Below the pieces are notes generated by a model. The model made no database searches and was not told the DNA's origin. It was given only the letters and a program-made list of their open reading frames with translations. Source: Thalassia testudinum (Eukaryota; Streptophyta; Magnoliopsida; Alismatales; Hydrocharitaceae). Taken from it: 64,000 nucleotides of DNA. Position 1 is the stretch's first letter; each line of letters begins with the position of its first letter. The stretch spans positions 97,743,501-97,807,500 of the forward strand of contig JAZHRO010000014.1 of assembly GCA_037157565.1 (NCBI GenBank), read 5' to 3'. Positions 42,984-55,682 of this stretch are shown one piece after another. A program made the position numbers and the translations under genes.

Positions 42984-43340
42984 GCTTTGAGCTCCGGCTT
43001 TATCGCTGATTTCAATGTCGAATTCCTAGAGCAGAAGGATCCATCTGATGAGACATGGTTTGGCATCCTTCTTGGCCAATAAATGTCAGGGAGAAGAATG
43101 GTCAGTGTAGATAATAACTTTAGACCCCAGGAGATATGATCTAAATTTCTCCAACCCAAAAACAACAGCCAGCAGCTCTTTTTTAGTGATAGTATAATTA
43201 TCCCGAGCTTCATTCAGCATCTTGCTAGCATAATAAATGACATGGGGTCTCTTCTCTCTTCTTTGTCCCAAAACTGCCCCTACTGTGTAGTCAGAGGCAT
43301 CACACATGATTTCAAAATCAAGGGACTAGTCTAAGGCTTG
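42984..43340 (-). pseudogene. RNase H region of element G
   Basis: MCDASDYTVGAVLGQRR, VIYYASKMLNEA, ELLAVVFGLEKFRSYLLGS, YTDHSS (43307 to 43086). Catalytic DASD, ELLA and TDH are present. A stop follows the TDH motif. Confidence 0.78.
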
Positions 43341-44772
43341 AAGGATGGGAGAATCGGTGACAGCCTTTCTAAGGATATTGTAGGATTCAAGACAATCCTC
43401 ATTGAATTCAAATGGGACATCATTTGACAAGAGTTCGATCAAGGGCCAAGCTATCTTTGAGAAATCCTGCATGAAACATCTATGGAACCTGACATGTCCC
43501 AAAAATAATCATATTTGTCGGACCAAGATTGGAGGTGGTAGCTTGGAAATTACGTTCGATTTTGCTTAGTCGACTTGCAATCCTTTCTCAAAAATCTTGT
43601 GACCTAGCACTATTCCGTCTTGCACCATAAAATGGCTCTTCTCCCATGGGAGTACTAGGTTCACGTCCATACACCTTCTCAAGCCCTTGGTTAGATGCTC
43701 CAAACAAGTTGAAAAGTCATCTCCAAACACGGAGAAATCATCCATAAAAACCTCAATGTAATCCCCTATCATATCTGAAAAGATAGCCATCATGCAACGC
43801 TGGAATGTCCCTGGAGCATTGCATAATCCAAATGACATTCTTCTAAATGCAAAAGTACCAAAGAGGCATGAAAATGTGGTTTTGTCTTGGTCTCTCAGAC
43901 TAATGGCTACCTAGTTGTATCCTGAATATCCATCCAGGAAATAGAAAAACTTTTGCCCAGCAAGTCTCTCCAGTATTTGATCTATGAATGGTAGTGGGAA
44001 GTGATCTTTCTTGGTTGCTAAGTTAAGCTTCCTGTAGTCTATACATATCCACCAAGAAAAAGTGGTGCAGGTGGGGATGGATTCACCGCTTTCAATTTTA
44101 ACTACAATCAATCCTGCCTTCTTGGGTACTATCTGGATCGAGCTTACCCATTGACTATTAGAAATTGGGTAAATGATATCAGCATCTAACCACTTAATGA
44201 TTTCTTTCTTGACAACCTCCAGCATGTTTGGATTAAGTCTTCTTTGTGGCTATCTAGAAGGTTTTGCCCCTTCCTCAGTGTAAATGTGATGTGTATAGTA
44301 TAAGGGGTGAATTCCTTTAAGGTCAAAAATGCTCCGCCCGTTAGCAGCTTTGTGTTCCTTTAAGAGTGCTATGAGTTGTCTCTCTTGTTCTTGGGTAAGT
44401 TGTGAGTTGATGTTCACAGGAAGGGTTTCATGTTCATCCAAGAACACATACTTCAATGAATCAGGTAGAGGCTCGAGTTCTAGCATTGGCGGAGAAGGTT
44501 CAGTGATATTCTGAGAGAATGTTTCTTGGTAAGAGGTTGTCGAGGGGTGGTCTTGATGCTCATGAACATCAAGTGGTGTCACCAAATCAGGCAATCCTAT
44601 GCAAGATGACTTTCCTTTGTACTTGATTCCATGTTGTCTGCCTCTGTGACAAAGTATGGTGCAGTCCCATTTTCTGTCCAAGTTAATGATGGTGGTTCCA
44701 TGTAAGTGGAGTCCAGGTCGGCTAAACCATCAAGGGGAATCTGTGGGGAGTATTCACTAGAGTCTTCCTAGG
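43341..44772 (-). pseudogene. Reverse transcriptase and upstream linker of element G
   Basis: From 44681: a linker with LTQEQERQLIALLKEHKAA and the HPLYYTHHIYTEEGAKPSR motif. From 44225: KEIIKWLDADIIYPIS, VPKKAGL, WWICIDYRKLN, HFPLPFIDQILERLAG, FLDGYSGYN. From 43838: MSFGLCNAPGTFQRCM and the catalytic EVFMDDFSVFG. All in one frame, interrupted by stops only. Cut at 44772 by the H insertion. Confidence 0.82.
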
Positions 44773-44777
44773 TTATG
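44773..44777. other. Left target-site duplication of element H (TTATG)
   Basis: Perfect match to 60780-60784 on the other side of H. Confidence 0.9.
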
Positions 44778-47560
44778 TGGTCGGGCTCATTATTTGTGGT
44801 GTTTTAATGATTACGTCCGTTGTAGTATATTGCAAAAAATGATCACCAGTTTAATTTATTTATTACTCGAGATTTAGATTATCCCGAGGTCGAACTCAGG
44901 GAGCACACATCATTCTAGAAACATATAAGTTCACAATATTGTTACAAAAATTTAAGAGAGAGAGAGTGAGCAAAAGTTTCTCTTTTTCTTCTTCTCTCCT
45001 TTCTCTTGGCTTCTTCTTCTTCTCCCTTCTCGCACTATGCTTCTTTTCTTTCAGCAGCTGCGGTTCTTTTCTTTCTCTTTTCCTTCTCTTCTTTCTCTTG
45101 ACTTCTTCTTCTCTCTTTTCTTACTGTGCCTTCTCTTCTTCAGTCAGCTTCTCTGCCTTCTTCTTTCTTCTTCTCCTCTGCTACAGTTCTTCCTTTTCTT
45201 TTCCTTTTCTCTGCTGCTGCTTCTTCTTCTTCCTTCTTTCTTCTACGTCTTCTTCTCCTTCTATCTTCTCAGCTTCTCCTTGCAGCAGCTCCTCCTTCAC
45301 CTTCTTCTTTTTTTCTTTACTTTGCGTCTAAGTCCTCGCCTCCTTCTTTCTTCTCCTTCTTCTTGCGGCCAAGTCTTCGTCGCTTCCCTTCCTTCTCTTC
45401 TTCACGTGCTCCCTACACACACGCGAACGCAAAACCTACCCCTACCCTTTCCCGTGTCTCTCTCTCTCTCTGAATCTCTCTTTGGTACGCTCTCCCAGAG
45501 CAGGGTAATCGGGTCAGGTCATGTGCCTGGGTCCAGGTGCACCGGCTTGGGTGGTGCGTGAGGAGTGCACAGATCAGGGTAATCGGGTCGCAGGTCAGGT
45601 TCGCGTGGGCAGTGCCGCGGATGAGACCCGGTGAGTGAGGGTGAGGGACCTCACCCAGTGTTTCACGGCGATAAGCCAGGAACACTTTTTCAATTTATGT
45701 GTGGGCACGTGCCCACACACTTCCGAGGTGGAACTAAAGTCCCACCTTCATTTTCGGGCATCTGCGGGAGGAAGGTTCATCCAATTAGGGCAATGGCAGA
45801 GGCCTGCGACCCCAATTTAGAACCTGAGTGTGTGCGCGAGGAGGTTCCGCACCTACTGGTCCTGGGTGCCTGGAGTGCTGCAGCCTAGAGTAGCTTGCGA
45901 AGCAGCTCCAACCCGCTCATTAATGGCGGTGAGCTGCGCTGTCCATGAAACACGCACACGGCCTCGCGGCCTTGTCAAATACCTTGGGCGGCTTCGCCGC
46001 AGTGTGGCGAAGGTGCAGAGGTGGCCGGAGTGGTGCGAGGGTGTCTGTGTTAGTGTGCCCAGGACACACTGTGTGCGTGAGAGTGGGTGTGTTCGAGGGG
46101 TGTTCTGGAGGTGTGGCATGGTGAATGGAGTGCGGATTTAGGGTCAGTGAGGTGTCGCAGTGCTTAAGGGGTAGCTGGCGAGGCGAATGGAGGTGTGGAG
46201 CGGCTGGAACACCTCGCTGGAGGGCGGCCGGAGATGGAGAAGGTGGCGATGGACAGTGGTGGTCAGTGGGTGGAAACAGCAAATTAATATGGGGGAAATA
46301 AAGAAGAGAGTAAGGGGAAGAGTGCTTACCTACTTAACTGACGAAAGGGGAGGAGGAGGCGCTCGACGCATGCCTACCGACGCCAGAGACGAAGATGCCC
46401 AGAGGGGGGTAACGGCAACGAGGAGGTCAGGAAGGTGCCAGCTGGTGCGGCCTGGCACAGGAGGACGAGGTGGAGTGAACTCTATTGCAGGTATGGAAGC
46501 AAAGCGACGAAGGGGAGGAGGAAGGGTTATCGGAGCCTACGGGCGCTTGACCGGAGGAAGACGAGACGAAGTTGGGGGTTTGCCTCGGCCAAAATAGGCT
46601 TGAGACGATCAGAGAGCCCTGTCGTCCCTTAAATAGCAGCTGGCGAGAAGAGAATCTTACGGAGAGATCGTGGAGAGCTTGCCAGAGTTGGCCGGAGGTG
46701 GAGGCCCATTCCTCTCGTGCATTCACACGAGAGGAGTGGGCAATGGCAGGACATGGGAGGGGGTCCCTGCGGAAGAGGACGACGTAGGGAACCCCCCTTT
46801 CATTTCTTAGAGCAGCTCCCATACCCTGCGCGACACCATCCTCCGCGCAAGGTCACCGGAGGTATGGGCAGCTACGCGGGGTGGCAGAGGGACCATTTTG
46901 TAAAGAACGAAAGGGAAGCTAGGGGGCAAAATGCAAGGGTTCAAAAAGATAAGGGTCGAAAAGTAATTCAAGAAGACCAATTTGTAAAGTAGGTCAAGAT
47001 GGCCTTCCCTTAGGTCTAAATTTTGGTATAAACTTAATTTGGACCTAAGGAATCTAATGGTGAAGTTTGCTTTAGGTTTGACCACGTTTGACTGGTCAGT
47101 TTGCATAAAAACCTAAATTAGGTCAAAAATTGGGCATGGTTCTCAATCAGGTCAAGATAGGTTCCAAAGGCCAAATTGAAGGTTCTAAACCCTAGGGAAT
47201 ATTTTTCCATAAATTTTAGGGGGTTTAGTTGATTTTTATCCTGTCGAGAACCTCGTGAATTAAAGTAGGTTTATTTCAGGGTTATAGAGTGTCATTTAAT
47301 TCCTAGAAGTTGCTATAACCCTTTTCGGATCAGGTCATCCCACTTTCTTTCTTATTAAGCCCATTTGACCTGTTCTTAGACCCTTTGACACCCCATTTGT
47401 GTACTACATTGGTAAAATTACAGTTTTACCCCTTGTGAATTATTTTATTCTTAAATTAAGAATTCTCTAATTTAGGCTTTCCCTTAGGTTTTGTAGGAGC
47501 CGTTGTACACTTATTTAGATCAAAATATGCCAGTTAGGGTTCATGATGAGGCTCTCATCA
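44778..47560 (-). repeat. 3' LTR of element H (2783 bp)
   Basis: On + it starts TGGTCGGGCTC and ends CTCTCATCA. TATA-like TATTTAA on minus (plus 46629-46635). U3 inverted repeat 46705-46719 with 46726-46740. Purine-rich transcribed stretch (pyrimidine-rich on +) about 44975-45400. CTCCCTGAGTTCGACCTCGG at 44884-44903. Confidence 0.9.
46705..46740 (-). repeat. U3 inverted repeat of the element H 3' LTR
   Basis: CCCATTCCTCTCGTG with CACGAGAGGAGTGGG, one G-T pair. Same place and same CTCGTG core as in F, but different outer arms. The right LTR copy is at 59922-59957. Confidence 0.7.
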
Positions 47561-47574
47561 TACCCCCATGCCTA
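47561..47574 (-). other. Polypurine tract of element H
   Basis: Minus strand TAGGCATGGGGGTA next to the LTR start TGATGAGAG. Confidence 0.8.
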
Positions 47575-49101
47575 GCTTTTGCTAGTCCCTTAGCAAAATT
47601 TTAAGGTTTTAACCCTTGTTCTAGGCCATGAATTTTTTTATCAAGTTTAGATAAGTGCTTTTCCTCTTGTATCCTTGATTAGGTCAGAATGTCAATCATA
47701 GGCCTAAAAGGTACTCTAGTACCAACTAAGATTCAGATCTGTCTAGCTTTAGTCTTAGTCTTTAGCAAAGGCTTTTGAGGCCTACAGGAACTAACCTAAG
47801 GTTTATTGGACTTCGTGGTTAAAGCATCCATGCTTGAGATAATTTTAGCCTTGGTTCAATTCGCAGTGCATTTTGTAAGAGAGACAGAAGATTTATTTGT
47901 TTGGAGAGTTTTCTCTCTCTTTTCTTTTTAATTCTAGGTTAGGATTGGCTTCACAACACGATCTGTATCGAATTCCTTATCCCCATCATCAATCCTTAAG
48001 GGTCCCTGGCAGTCGATGCTTCGAGATAGCACCACCCATGGTAACCCCTAGAACCCTGGCTTTCAAGATTTTGAGATAATCCCGTCCATGGTGTTCCGTG
48101 GCTGAATTCAGACTCTGGCAATTAACACATCGTGATAATGCCATCCATGGAATCTGAACTGGCAGAGTGCTTACATGCCCCCATTAGGATATGTAAATAT
48201 CCTAAGAGATAAGCACCGAGGAGATGATATGTTGTTACGCATCTTCGAGGGGAATTTCCCACATCTCCGTGCCGGGAACTGGTCCAAATCAACCTGTGTT
48301 GATTGACTGCTCCTAATCTAGGTGACATTTTCAGAATATTTGAAATGCTTCTGCGTGATTTTGATACTTATGCTCACTGAACCAGACTGTGTGTGTGAAT
48401 TTGGGTGCTTAGGTTACTAAGTCCCGTAAACCAAAAGTCAATTAACGAGGCCGAATACTCCCTAAGCCTTGGACCTAATACTTTAGCTTTTCACTTTTCT
48501 CAACCTCTTGAGGAATATCTAGATCTTAATGGGTACTAAGAGTCTTTCCAAAAATGCCTAAGGTTTGCATTCTTACTAATCTTATTGTGCACTTTCCTTT
48601 TTCTTTTCCTTAATGTGGTCTAGAACTTAAGTTAATTCCTTAATTTCTTACTAATGACTCTCTTTTCTTTCATTTTGTGTTCTTTGTTATCATTTAGCTC
48701 TTTTTTCTCCTCCTTTTGTAAAATCCACAAGAATCCTTCCCTCCTTTCCAAATTTTTTTTTTTTTTATGTTGAAACCTTTTCTTATGAGTTTTTATTCAT
48801 TTTGCACTTTCATACCCCCCCATGCCTAAGATTTGCAATGTCCTCATTGTAAATTAGGAGGGTTTTTATTTAGCTTGGTTCATGTATTAGGGCAAGTATT
48901 TTGGTGAGTGGATGGGTCGGGGTGACTGTTGCGGATGATTTCTAATCTCAGATGCGAGCACCTGAGGTGGAGTCGGTTGTCCTAAAGGATGAACCTAAAG
49001 TGCAAAGAGGTGTCAGAAAAGGTTTCAGGTTTTTCAGAAAGAATGACGAGCTGCCTCCCGTTAAGCGCTGAGTTTTACGCCATCAACTCGGCGCAATAAG
49101 C
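47575..49101 (-). other. 3' non-coding region of element H
   Basis: Collinear with A, B and F: three-unit repeat 48003-48160, near palindrome AGGATATGTAAATATCCT (48187-48204), internal PPT-like tract 48812-48830, CAATG-AGGA-CATTG hairpin 48836-48849, coding-end hairpin ACGGG-AGGCAG-CTCGT (49046-49061, one G-U pair). Confidence 0.75.
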
Positions 49102-50502
49102 TCAGGGAGAATGGAGGATAAATGATGTCTTAGCCAAATCTGTGGAGGTTACATCAATGAACAGATTGAGTCTCTGACCGTTCACGATGAAAGGTTCATA
49201 ATCGTGGCTGAGAGGACTGATTTCTACGGCTCCATTTCCAAAAACCTGTCAGACAAGATACGGTCCAACCCACTTGGATCATAGTTTCCCAGGGAAGAGT
49301 TTGAGTCGGGCATCGAAGAGTAGGACCTTTTGACCAGGGTGGAAGATCTTCCTAGATATGTGCTTGTCATGGAAGGCTTTAACCCACTCTTTGTAGATTC
49401 GCGAGTTCTCATACGCATCAAGGAGTAATTCATCGATCTCACTTATTTGAAGCTTTCTGTGGGTTCCAGCCTTAGAAAGATCTAAGTTGCAGCTCCGTAC
49501 TGCCCAATAGGCTTCGTGCTCCAGTTCGACGGGAAGGTGACATGCCTTCCCGTACACCAGTCTAAAAGGAGACATGCCTAATTGGGTCTTGTGGGCTGTC
49601 CTATAAGCCCACAAAGCTTCCGGAAGTCCGGACGACCAATCCTTCCTGTTAGGTCGAATAGTAACCTGCAGGATTTTCTTGATCTCCCAATTTAATAGCT
49701 CAGCTAGACCATTAGTTTGGGGGTGGTAAGGAGTAGAGATTCGATGAGACACCCCAAATTTGGTCATCAGTGACCTGAACTAAGCATTGGTGAAATGGGT
49801 CCCTCTGTAAGAGATGATTGCACGAGGAATCCCGAACCGTGAGAAGATATTCTGATGAATGAATTTGATGACAATCTTGTGATCACAGGTTCTGGTTGGA
49901 ATGGCTTCGATCCATTTGGACACGTAGTCCACAGCGAGCAAAATGTACTCAAAGCCGTCCGAAGCAGGAAAGGGGCCCATAAAATCAATCCCCAAAATAT
50001 CAAAGATCTCGCATACGAGAATTGGCTGCAAAGGCATCATGTCGCAGTGGCTCATGTTGCCCTAAGTTTGGCAACGACTGCATGCCTTACAGTGTCTGTA
50101 TGCGCCTTTAAAGATAGTGGGCCAATAAAAGCCACACTGGAGGATTTTTGATGCGGTTTTGTGCCCAGAGAAGTGGCCACCGCATGCCTGGTCATGGTAG
50201 AAGGAGAGAATGTCATTGACTTTGCCCTCTGGGACACATCTCCAGATGCTTTGGTCAGCACTTATGCAGAAAAGGTACAGGTCTTCCTAGATGTAGTACT
50301 TGGCATCGGAGCTCAACTTGTCTTTCTTGGCCTTTGGCCAATCAGTCGGGATCTGATGAGATGCCAAGTAGTTTACTATATCAGCAAACCATGGAAGCTT
50401 AGTACCAATAGTCAATAGGTGCTCATCAGGAAAATGCTCCGTGAAGGGTCCAGAAGGGTTGATGATTTCAGAAGGAAGGCGAGACAAGTGGTCAGCTACC
50501 AC
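49102..50502 (-). pseudogene. Integrase region of element H
   Basis: MVADHLSRLPSEI from 50502. Zinc-binding part near 50040-50240 (CHDQACGGHFSGH, degenerate). Core: [19 protein letters not shown] near 50000. The second motif reads SYRGTHF, with Tyr in place of the catalytic Asp. TPYHPQTNGLAELLN and the MSPFRLVYGKACHLPVE part follow in 49767-49279. Stops near 49781 (B has CAG for Gln) and 49277 (B has CGA for Arg). The frame ends at TGA 49102-49104. Confidence 0.85.
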
Positions 50503-50980
50503 GTTCTGTCATCCCACCTTATCGCGAATCTCGAGGTCGAATTCTTGCAACAGCAAGATCCATCAGATTAATCAAGGCTTCGCATCCTTCTTAGTAAGGA
50601 GATGCCTCACAGCTATGTGATCCGAGTAGATTATGACGTGGGAACCCAGGAGATAAGATCGGAATTTTTCGAGGACAAATGCTACGGCTAGCAACTCTTT
50701 CTCCATAACCGTGTAGTTATGCTGAGCCTCATCAAGTGTCTTGCTAGCGTAGTAGATGACCACGGGTTTCCCGTCAATCTTCTGCCCCAGAACCACTCCT
50801 ACAGCGAAGTCAGATGCATCACACATGATCTCAAAGGGTTGAGACTAATCAGGAGATTGTAGGATTGGGGCTTGGGTGACTCAGTCACGAAGGTTCTCAA
50901 AAGCTTGAGTGCATTCCTTGGAAATTTCAAAGGATACGTCCTTGGAGAGAAGAGTAGTCAAGGGGCGCACGATTTTTGAG
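50503..50980 (-). pseudogene. RNase H region of element H
   Basis: 50826 down: MCDASDFAVGVVLGQKIDG, VIYYASKTLDEA, VMEKELLAVAFVLEKFRSYLLGS, YSDHIAVRHLLTKKDAKP. All three catalytic motifs are readable, and the region is in frame with RT and integrase. Confidence 0.82.
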
Positions 50981-52170
50981 AAATCAGGGATGAAACAACG
51001 GTAAAAACCGACATGCCCCAGAAAAGATCAGATGTCCCTAATCGAGATAGGCATAGGAAGTCGAGAAATCAGATCAACCTTGGCTCAATCCACTTGGATG
51101 CCTTTCACAGGAATTAAGTGTCCTAGGACGATCCCCTCAGGCACCATAAATTGGCTCTTTTCCCAGGAAAGAACCAGATTTACATCGATGCAATGCCTGA
51201 GTATATGAACCAAGTGCTAGAGGCAATCATCAAATGATGCCCCGAAAACTGAGAAGTCATCCATGAAGACTTCCAGATAATCACCTACCATATCAGAGAA
51301 TATGGCAAGCATGCATCGCTGAAAAGTCGCGAGTGCATTGTAGAGACCGAATGGCATCCTTCGGAACGCGTACGTCCTGAAGGGGAAGGTGAATGTGGTC
51401 ATTTCTTGGTCCTCTAGATGAATAGCTACTTGGTTTTAACTGGAGTACCCGTCAAGAAAGCAGAAGAATCTATTTCCCGCTAATTTCTTGAGAATCTGAT
51501 CAATGAATGGTAGTGGGAAATGATCCTTCTTTGTGGAGGAATTGAGTCTTCGGTAATCTATGCAGACTCTCCACGAATTGGCTATACGGGTAGGTATGAC
51601 TTCTCCGATTTCAGTCATAATAGTGGTGAGCCCTGCCTTCTTAGGCACAATCTGGATTGGGCTCACCCAACGACTGTCGGAGATCGGGTAGATGATCCCT
51701 GCATCTAACCACTTAATGATCTCCTTTTCCATGACCTCCTGCAGATTGGGATTCAAGCATCTTTCCATCTCACGGGAAGGTCGTGTGCCCTCTTTAGAAT
51801 AGATACGGTGTGTGCAATAAGAGGGACTTATTCCAGTCAATTCATCGAGAGTCCAACCAATGGCTCTGCAATGTTGCTGGAGCACAGTAATCAAATAGGC
51901 TTCCTGATCAGGTGTGAGTTTAGAGTTTATAATCATAGGAAAGGTCTGATTAAAACCCAAAAAGACGTATTTTAAATGGTCGGGAAGAGGTTTGAGTTCA
52001 AGAATGGGGTTATCAGCAGCAGCAGGTGGTTCAAGGTGAGTGTGAGGTAAAATGGTAGGAGTTATGGGTTTGTTTATCTCAATGTCTGCCTCCTCTAATT
52101 GCGGTGCAAGATCCTCTTGTGGTTGATGAGGAATGATCATGTTGTCCTCAAGTTGTGGTTCATCAACCAT
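50981..52170 (-). pseudogene. Reverse transcriptase region of element H
   Basis: 52170-51436 is one open stretch of 244 codons covering the linker, YCTHRIYSKEGTRPSR, DAGIIYPISDSRWVSPIQIVPKKAGL, WRVCIDYRRLNSS, HFPLPFIDQIL and FCFLDGYSS, then a stop where B reads GYN. 51402-51217 has FRRMPFGLYNALATFQRCM and EVFMDDFSVFGASFDDC. The thumb and connection follow to about 50981. Confidence 0.85.
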
Positions 52171-52760
52171 GGCCCTAATATCACAGATTTTTTCAATGAC
52201 ACCGCAATTAATTCCTTGTTGGGCCTTAAAGATATCAATTTTGAGAGCCTGGTTCTTAAATTTCAGTTCTATTTAGCCCTCCTCACAACTTATGTTGGCC
52301 CTTTCAGTGGCCAGAAAAGGTCTCCCTAGTATGATCGGTGTATCCCTTGGATTTTCAGGTGTGTCCATATCTAAGACTATGAAGTCTACAGGGAAATAGA
52401 AATCCCGCACCCTCACAATAACATCCTCAAGAACTCCTTTAGGTGACTTGATAGATCGGTCTGCTAACTGTAATGTCACATCGGTCAGTTTTAGCTCAGA
52501 TTCTTCTAGATGGTTGAGTAAGGATGTAGGTATCAAGTTTATGGAGGCGCCTAAGTCTAATAATGCTCTGTCAAATTGGGTTTCACCGATCTTACATGAA
52601 ATTAAGGGAGTGCCTGGGTCTTTTGCCTTGGGTGGGAGTCTACTCAGGATTACAGAGCTGGCTTGCTCTGAAAGTACAATTGGACTCCCACTCTTGGTTC
52701 ACGGCTTACGCTGAGGTGTACAAATGTTCTTCAAAAATTGTGCATAAGCCGGTACGTGGC
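52171..52760 (-). pseudogene. Protease region of element H
   Basis: KIGETQFDRALLDLGASINLIPTSLLNHLEESELKLTD, then PIILGRPFLAT near 52300. The catalytic Asp of DLGA is present. The frame is shared with RT. A stop lies near 52272. It would process the polyprotein. Confidence 0.82.
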
Positions 52761-54774
52761 GGATTGCATCCATCAAGGGGATGTTTATTTGGACCTACTC
52801 AAAGAGCTTGACCAGGTCCTCCTCAGGAGCCACGGATTTGGTTGTCTTCTTTCCCTTGGTCAAGGTCTCAGGAAATGGAACCTTGGTTAGTTCCTCTAGG
52901 ATAGGTCCAGGTTTTTGATCTGGGACAGGGATGGGAACATCCTGGATGACTGCCCTAGGATTCGAGTCACTACCAGGCTTGGAGTGGTCTGGATAAGGTG
53001 GATCTTGGGTCGCCTTACCACTACGGGTTATTACAGAATTAAGTCCTGCCTGGTTCTAGTTAGGGGCTAGTAGAATGGGTTGCTGTTGTTGATAACCCGC
53101 ATAAGAAGTTGAAGCTTCCATCCCGTCAGGTGAAGGAATAGAAGGGGCCTTATAAACCATGTGTGCTTGGCCCAATTTTGGGTTCATAACGCACCGCTGG
53201 GTCGACACACTATTAGGGTTAGGTAGAGGCTAAGAAGGAAGCGTGCCTGGTTGGCGAGAATTTGCCAACTGGGCAAGTTGATTTCGGACCTCTGTGATTT
53301 CATCCTTGTGTTGCTTTTGAATAGCCGCATTCATTCTCTGAATGTCAACCAAAGTCTGGAGGATGAGAGACATCTGATCTTGGTTTGGCCCAAATGGATA
53401 AGTGGGGTTGGGCCGAGGCTGAGGCGGCTGATAAGGATGAAGTGCTTGTGGACGGGGTTGACGGTGGTCTTGGATTCTGGGAATTCCCTACCCACTAGAA
53501 GTTGGGATGGTTTCACCATCCAGGATTGTAGGTATTGGAGAATGGGTCATTCTAGATAACATTGAGATCCTCGCAGGTCTGAGGAGTTTCAGAAAAGTCA
53601 GAGAATGGGGGAGTAGAGCTCCCCCAGCTAGAATAGAAAGGATCGGAGGTTCCTCCAATCCGAGAGTCAGATGGGGGTGGATACGAGTCCACCCCAGGAG
53701 AAGGTCGGTGGAAAATGTTCTGCGTAGTCTCCCGTGCGGGAGGCTGTGCGAAGGAGTTCTGCGTAGAGGTGGCTTACTGCAAATGCTGAGTCAGCTCATC
53801 CACCTTCTTCTCAATAATAGAGACCTTGTCCAATCAACAGGCCATTAATTCCAGGTCAACTGATGCGGAAAAGCCCTGTGTCTCATGTGCTCCCCTAATG
53901 TTCGTCCTGTCAAATAGTCCCATGGAATCATTGTTGATGGAGTTCTCGCACATATTCTCGAGAATCTCCCACGCGGTGTCCTCATGTTGACCCATGATAT
54001 TCCCTCCGTAAGTTGCATTGATGAACAGTCTAATATCCTCATGGAGTCCCTGGTAAAAAGATTGGACTTGTTCCCATTTAGGAACTCCGTGATGGGGGCA
54101 CTTTTTCATGAGATCCTGAAAACGATACCATGCCTCATGAAGAGGTTCTCCCATCTGTTGCGTGAAGTAAGTAATCTGATCGCACAAGGAATTGGTCCGA
54201 CCAACAGGGAAGAACTTTTTCAAGAACTCGGACTGAAGTTCCACCCAAGTGTTGATCGGACAGGTCTGGGTCTGATACCAATGGGCTGCCTTGTCCATAA
54301 GGGAGAAAGAGAACATCTTCATGAGTAAAATATCCCGATTATGTGCATCTGACCCGAAAGTCTGGGCCAGATGCTTTAGCTGTTTGATGTCTGAAAGGGG
54401 TCTTCAAAATTAAGCCCATGGAATTTAGGTATGGCATGAATCATGTTGGGCTTAAGTTCAGAATCAGGTCCTCCAGTCGGGATTCTAACTCGAGGCTCAA
54501 TTGCCACCGCAGCGGGATTATAGTGATCTCGCATCATGGGACGCTACGGTGGGTTCATGAAGTTCTGGAAGAGGTCATTGAGTCACTAGAACTGGTGCTC
54601 AAGATTATTCTCTTCCTCAACTGACTGAGCCATTTTGGAAGAAGAAGGTGAGTTGGGTTCAGAATCAGAGGAAAGGTCTATGTGAAGAGTTGGTTGCATA
54701 AACAAGGGTACCGAGGCTCTACCTCGGGGAGAGTGAGTTTCTAGAGGAGGTTTCAAGGACCTCCTACCAAACAT
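52761..54774 (-). pseudogene. gag: gag pseudogene of element H
   Basis: Starts MFGRRSLKPPLETHSPRGR at 54774, then MAQSVEEENNLEHQF and a stop near 54586. A one-base deletion near 54390 (compare B near 8987) shifts the frame. 54322-53834 holds the core (FSFSLMDKAAHWYQTQ, LKKFFPVGRTNS, PLHEAWYRFQDLMKKCPHHGVPKWEQV). The C-terminal part to 52761 is broken but collinear with B. No CCHC motif seen. Confidence 0.82.
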
Positions 54775-55682
54775 GCACTGATGGATTAGACGAGGTTAGC
54801 AGGTGCTGGACCCAATCAAGACACCGAAAATGTTGGGTGACTATAGAGGTTCGGGGCGGATGGTACCCCTTAATCAGAAGGTCGTCCACCTGAGAAGTAC
54901 CTGGGCAGTCAGAGAGGGTGAGTCCCGCAAAGACCCCTACATGGTAGAGCGCCCCCACAGGTTACAGGGTTTCCCCCACCCGACCTCTCTTGTCATTGAG
55001 ATTCTAGGTAGACCAGAATGGGGTCCTTGACCTCTTAAGTCTACCACTTTTAATTAGGATCAAAGTGCTTAGGGTTTCACTTGAACTTTAACCTTTTGAG
55101 TGCAAAGAGTGACCTAATTTTAAAGGTTGGTTGATCCAAGGGATCAACTTCACCTATTAGTTCCTTTGAGAGCTTATTAGGTCTTGTCTTTTAAGGTTCA
55201 AGTGACTTAAGAGCCAGATTGCTTAGGGTTTCTCTTAATAGATGTTTCCAAGGAATGGCTTGGGCACACTTCTTTTGGGAATTCTTAATTCTTGATTAGA
55301 AAGTGTGTCTCTAAAACCCTAGCATTGAGTCATAAGTTGGCTCTAATTGGTTCAGTTAGTTGCCTCAAGATTAGGCAATTAGGGCTCAAGCAAGAAGGCT
55401 TTAGCCCTAAATACCTTTAGTAGATGTACAGATAGAATGTGTTGAAATTTGAAAACGGGCAACTTTTGTGATTTACTAGGTATGGATGACAAGTTATTCC
55501 TAAATTGCTCTTTCTTTTTCTTCCTCTTTAGAATTTTATGGGCATAAAAGAGAGGATAGAAAATTACCTGTCCCTTGGCATGGTTGTTGTGCGGCTGCTT
55601 GTTTCCTTCTTGTTTCCCTGTACCTGCTCAACAAAAGAGAAGAGCTTAAGTCAGTAGTAAATCAAAAATTGTGAATAAATAG
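54775..55682 (-). other. 5' leader of element H (gag-proximal part)
   Basis: Collinear with the leader of B (about 7750-8595). No ORF. Interrupted at 55683 by a solo LTR. Only 57943-57961 remains on the PBS side. Confidence 0.65.

Noticed and set aside
45037..45561. 174-codon Leu/Phe/Ser-rich frame (also at 58213-58707 and 31000-31377)
   Set aside because: Reverse side of the purine-rich LTR tract; low complexity, antisense to the element, and explained by composition.
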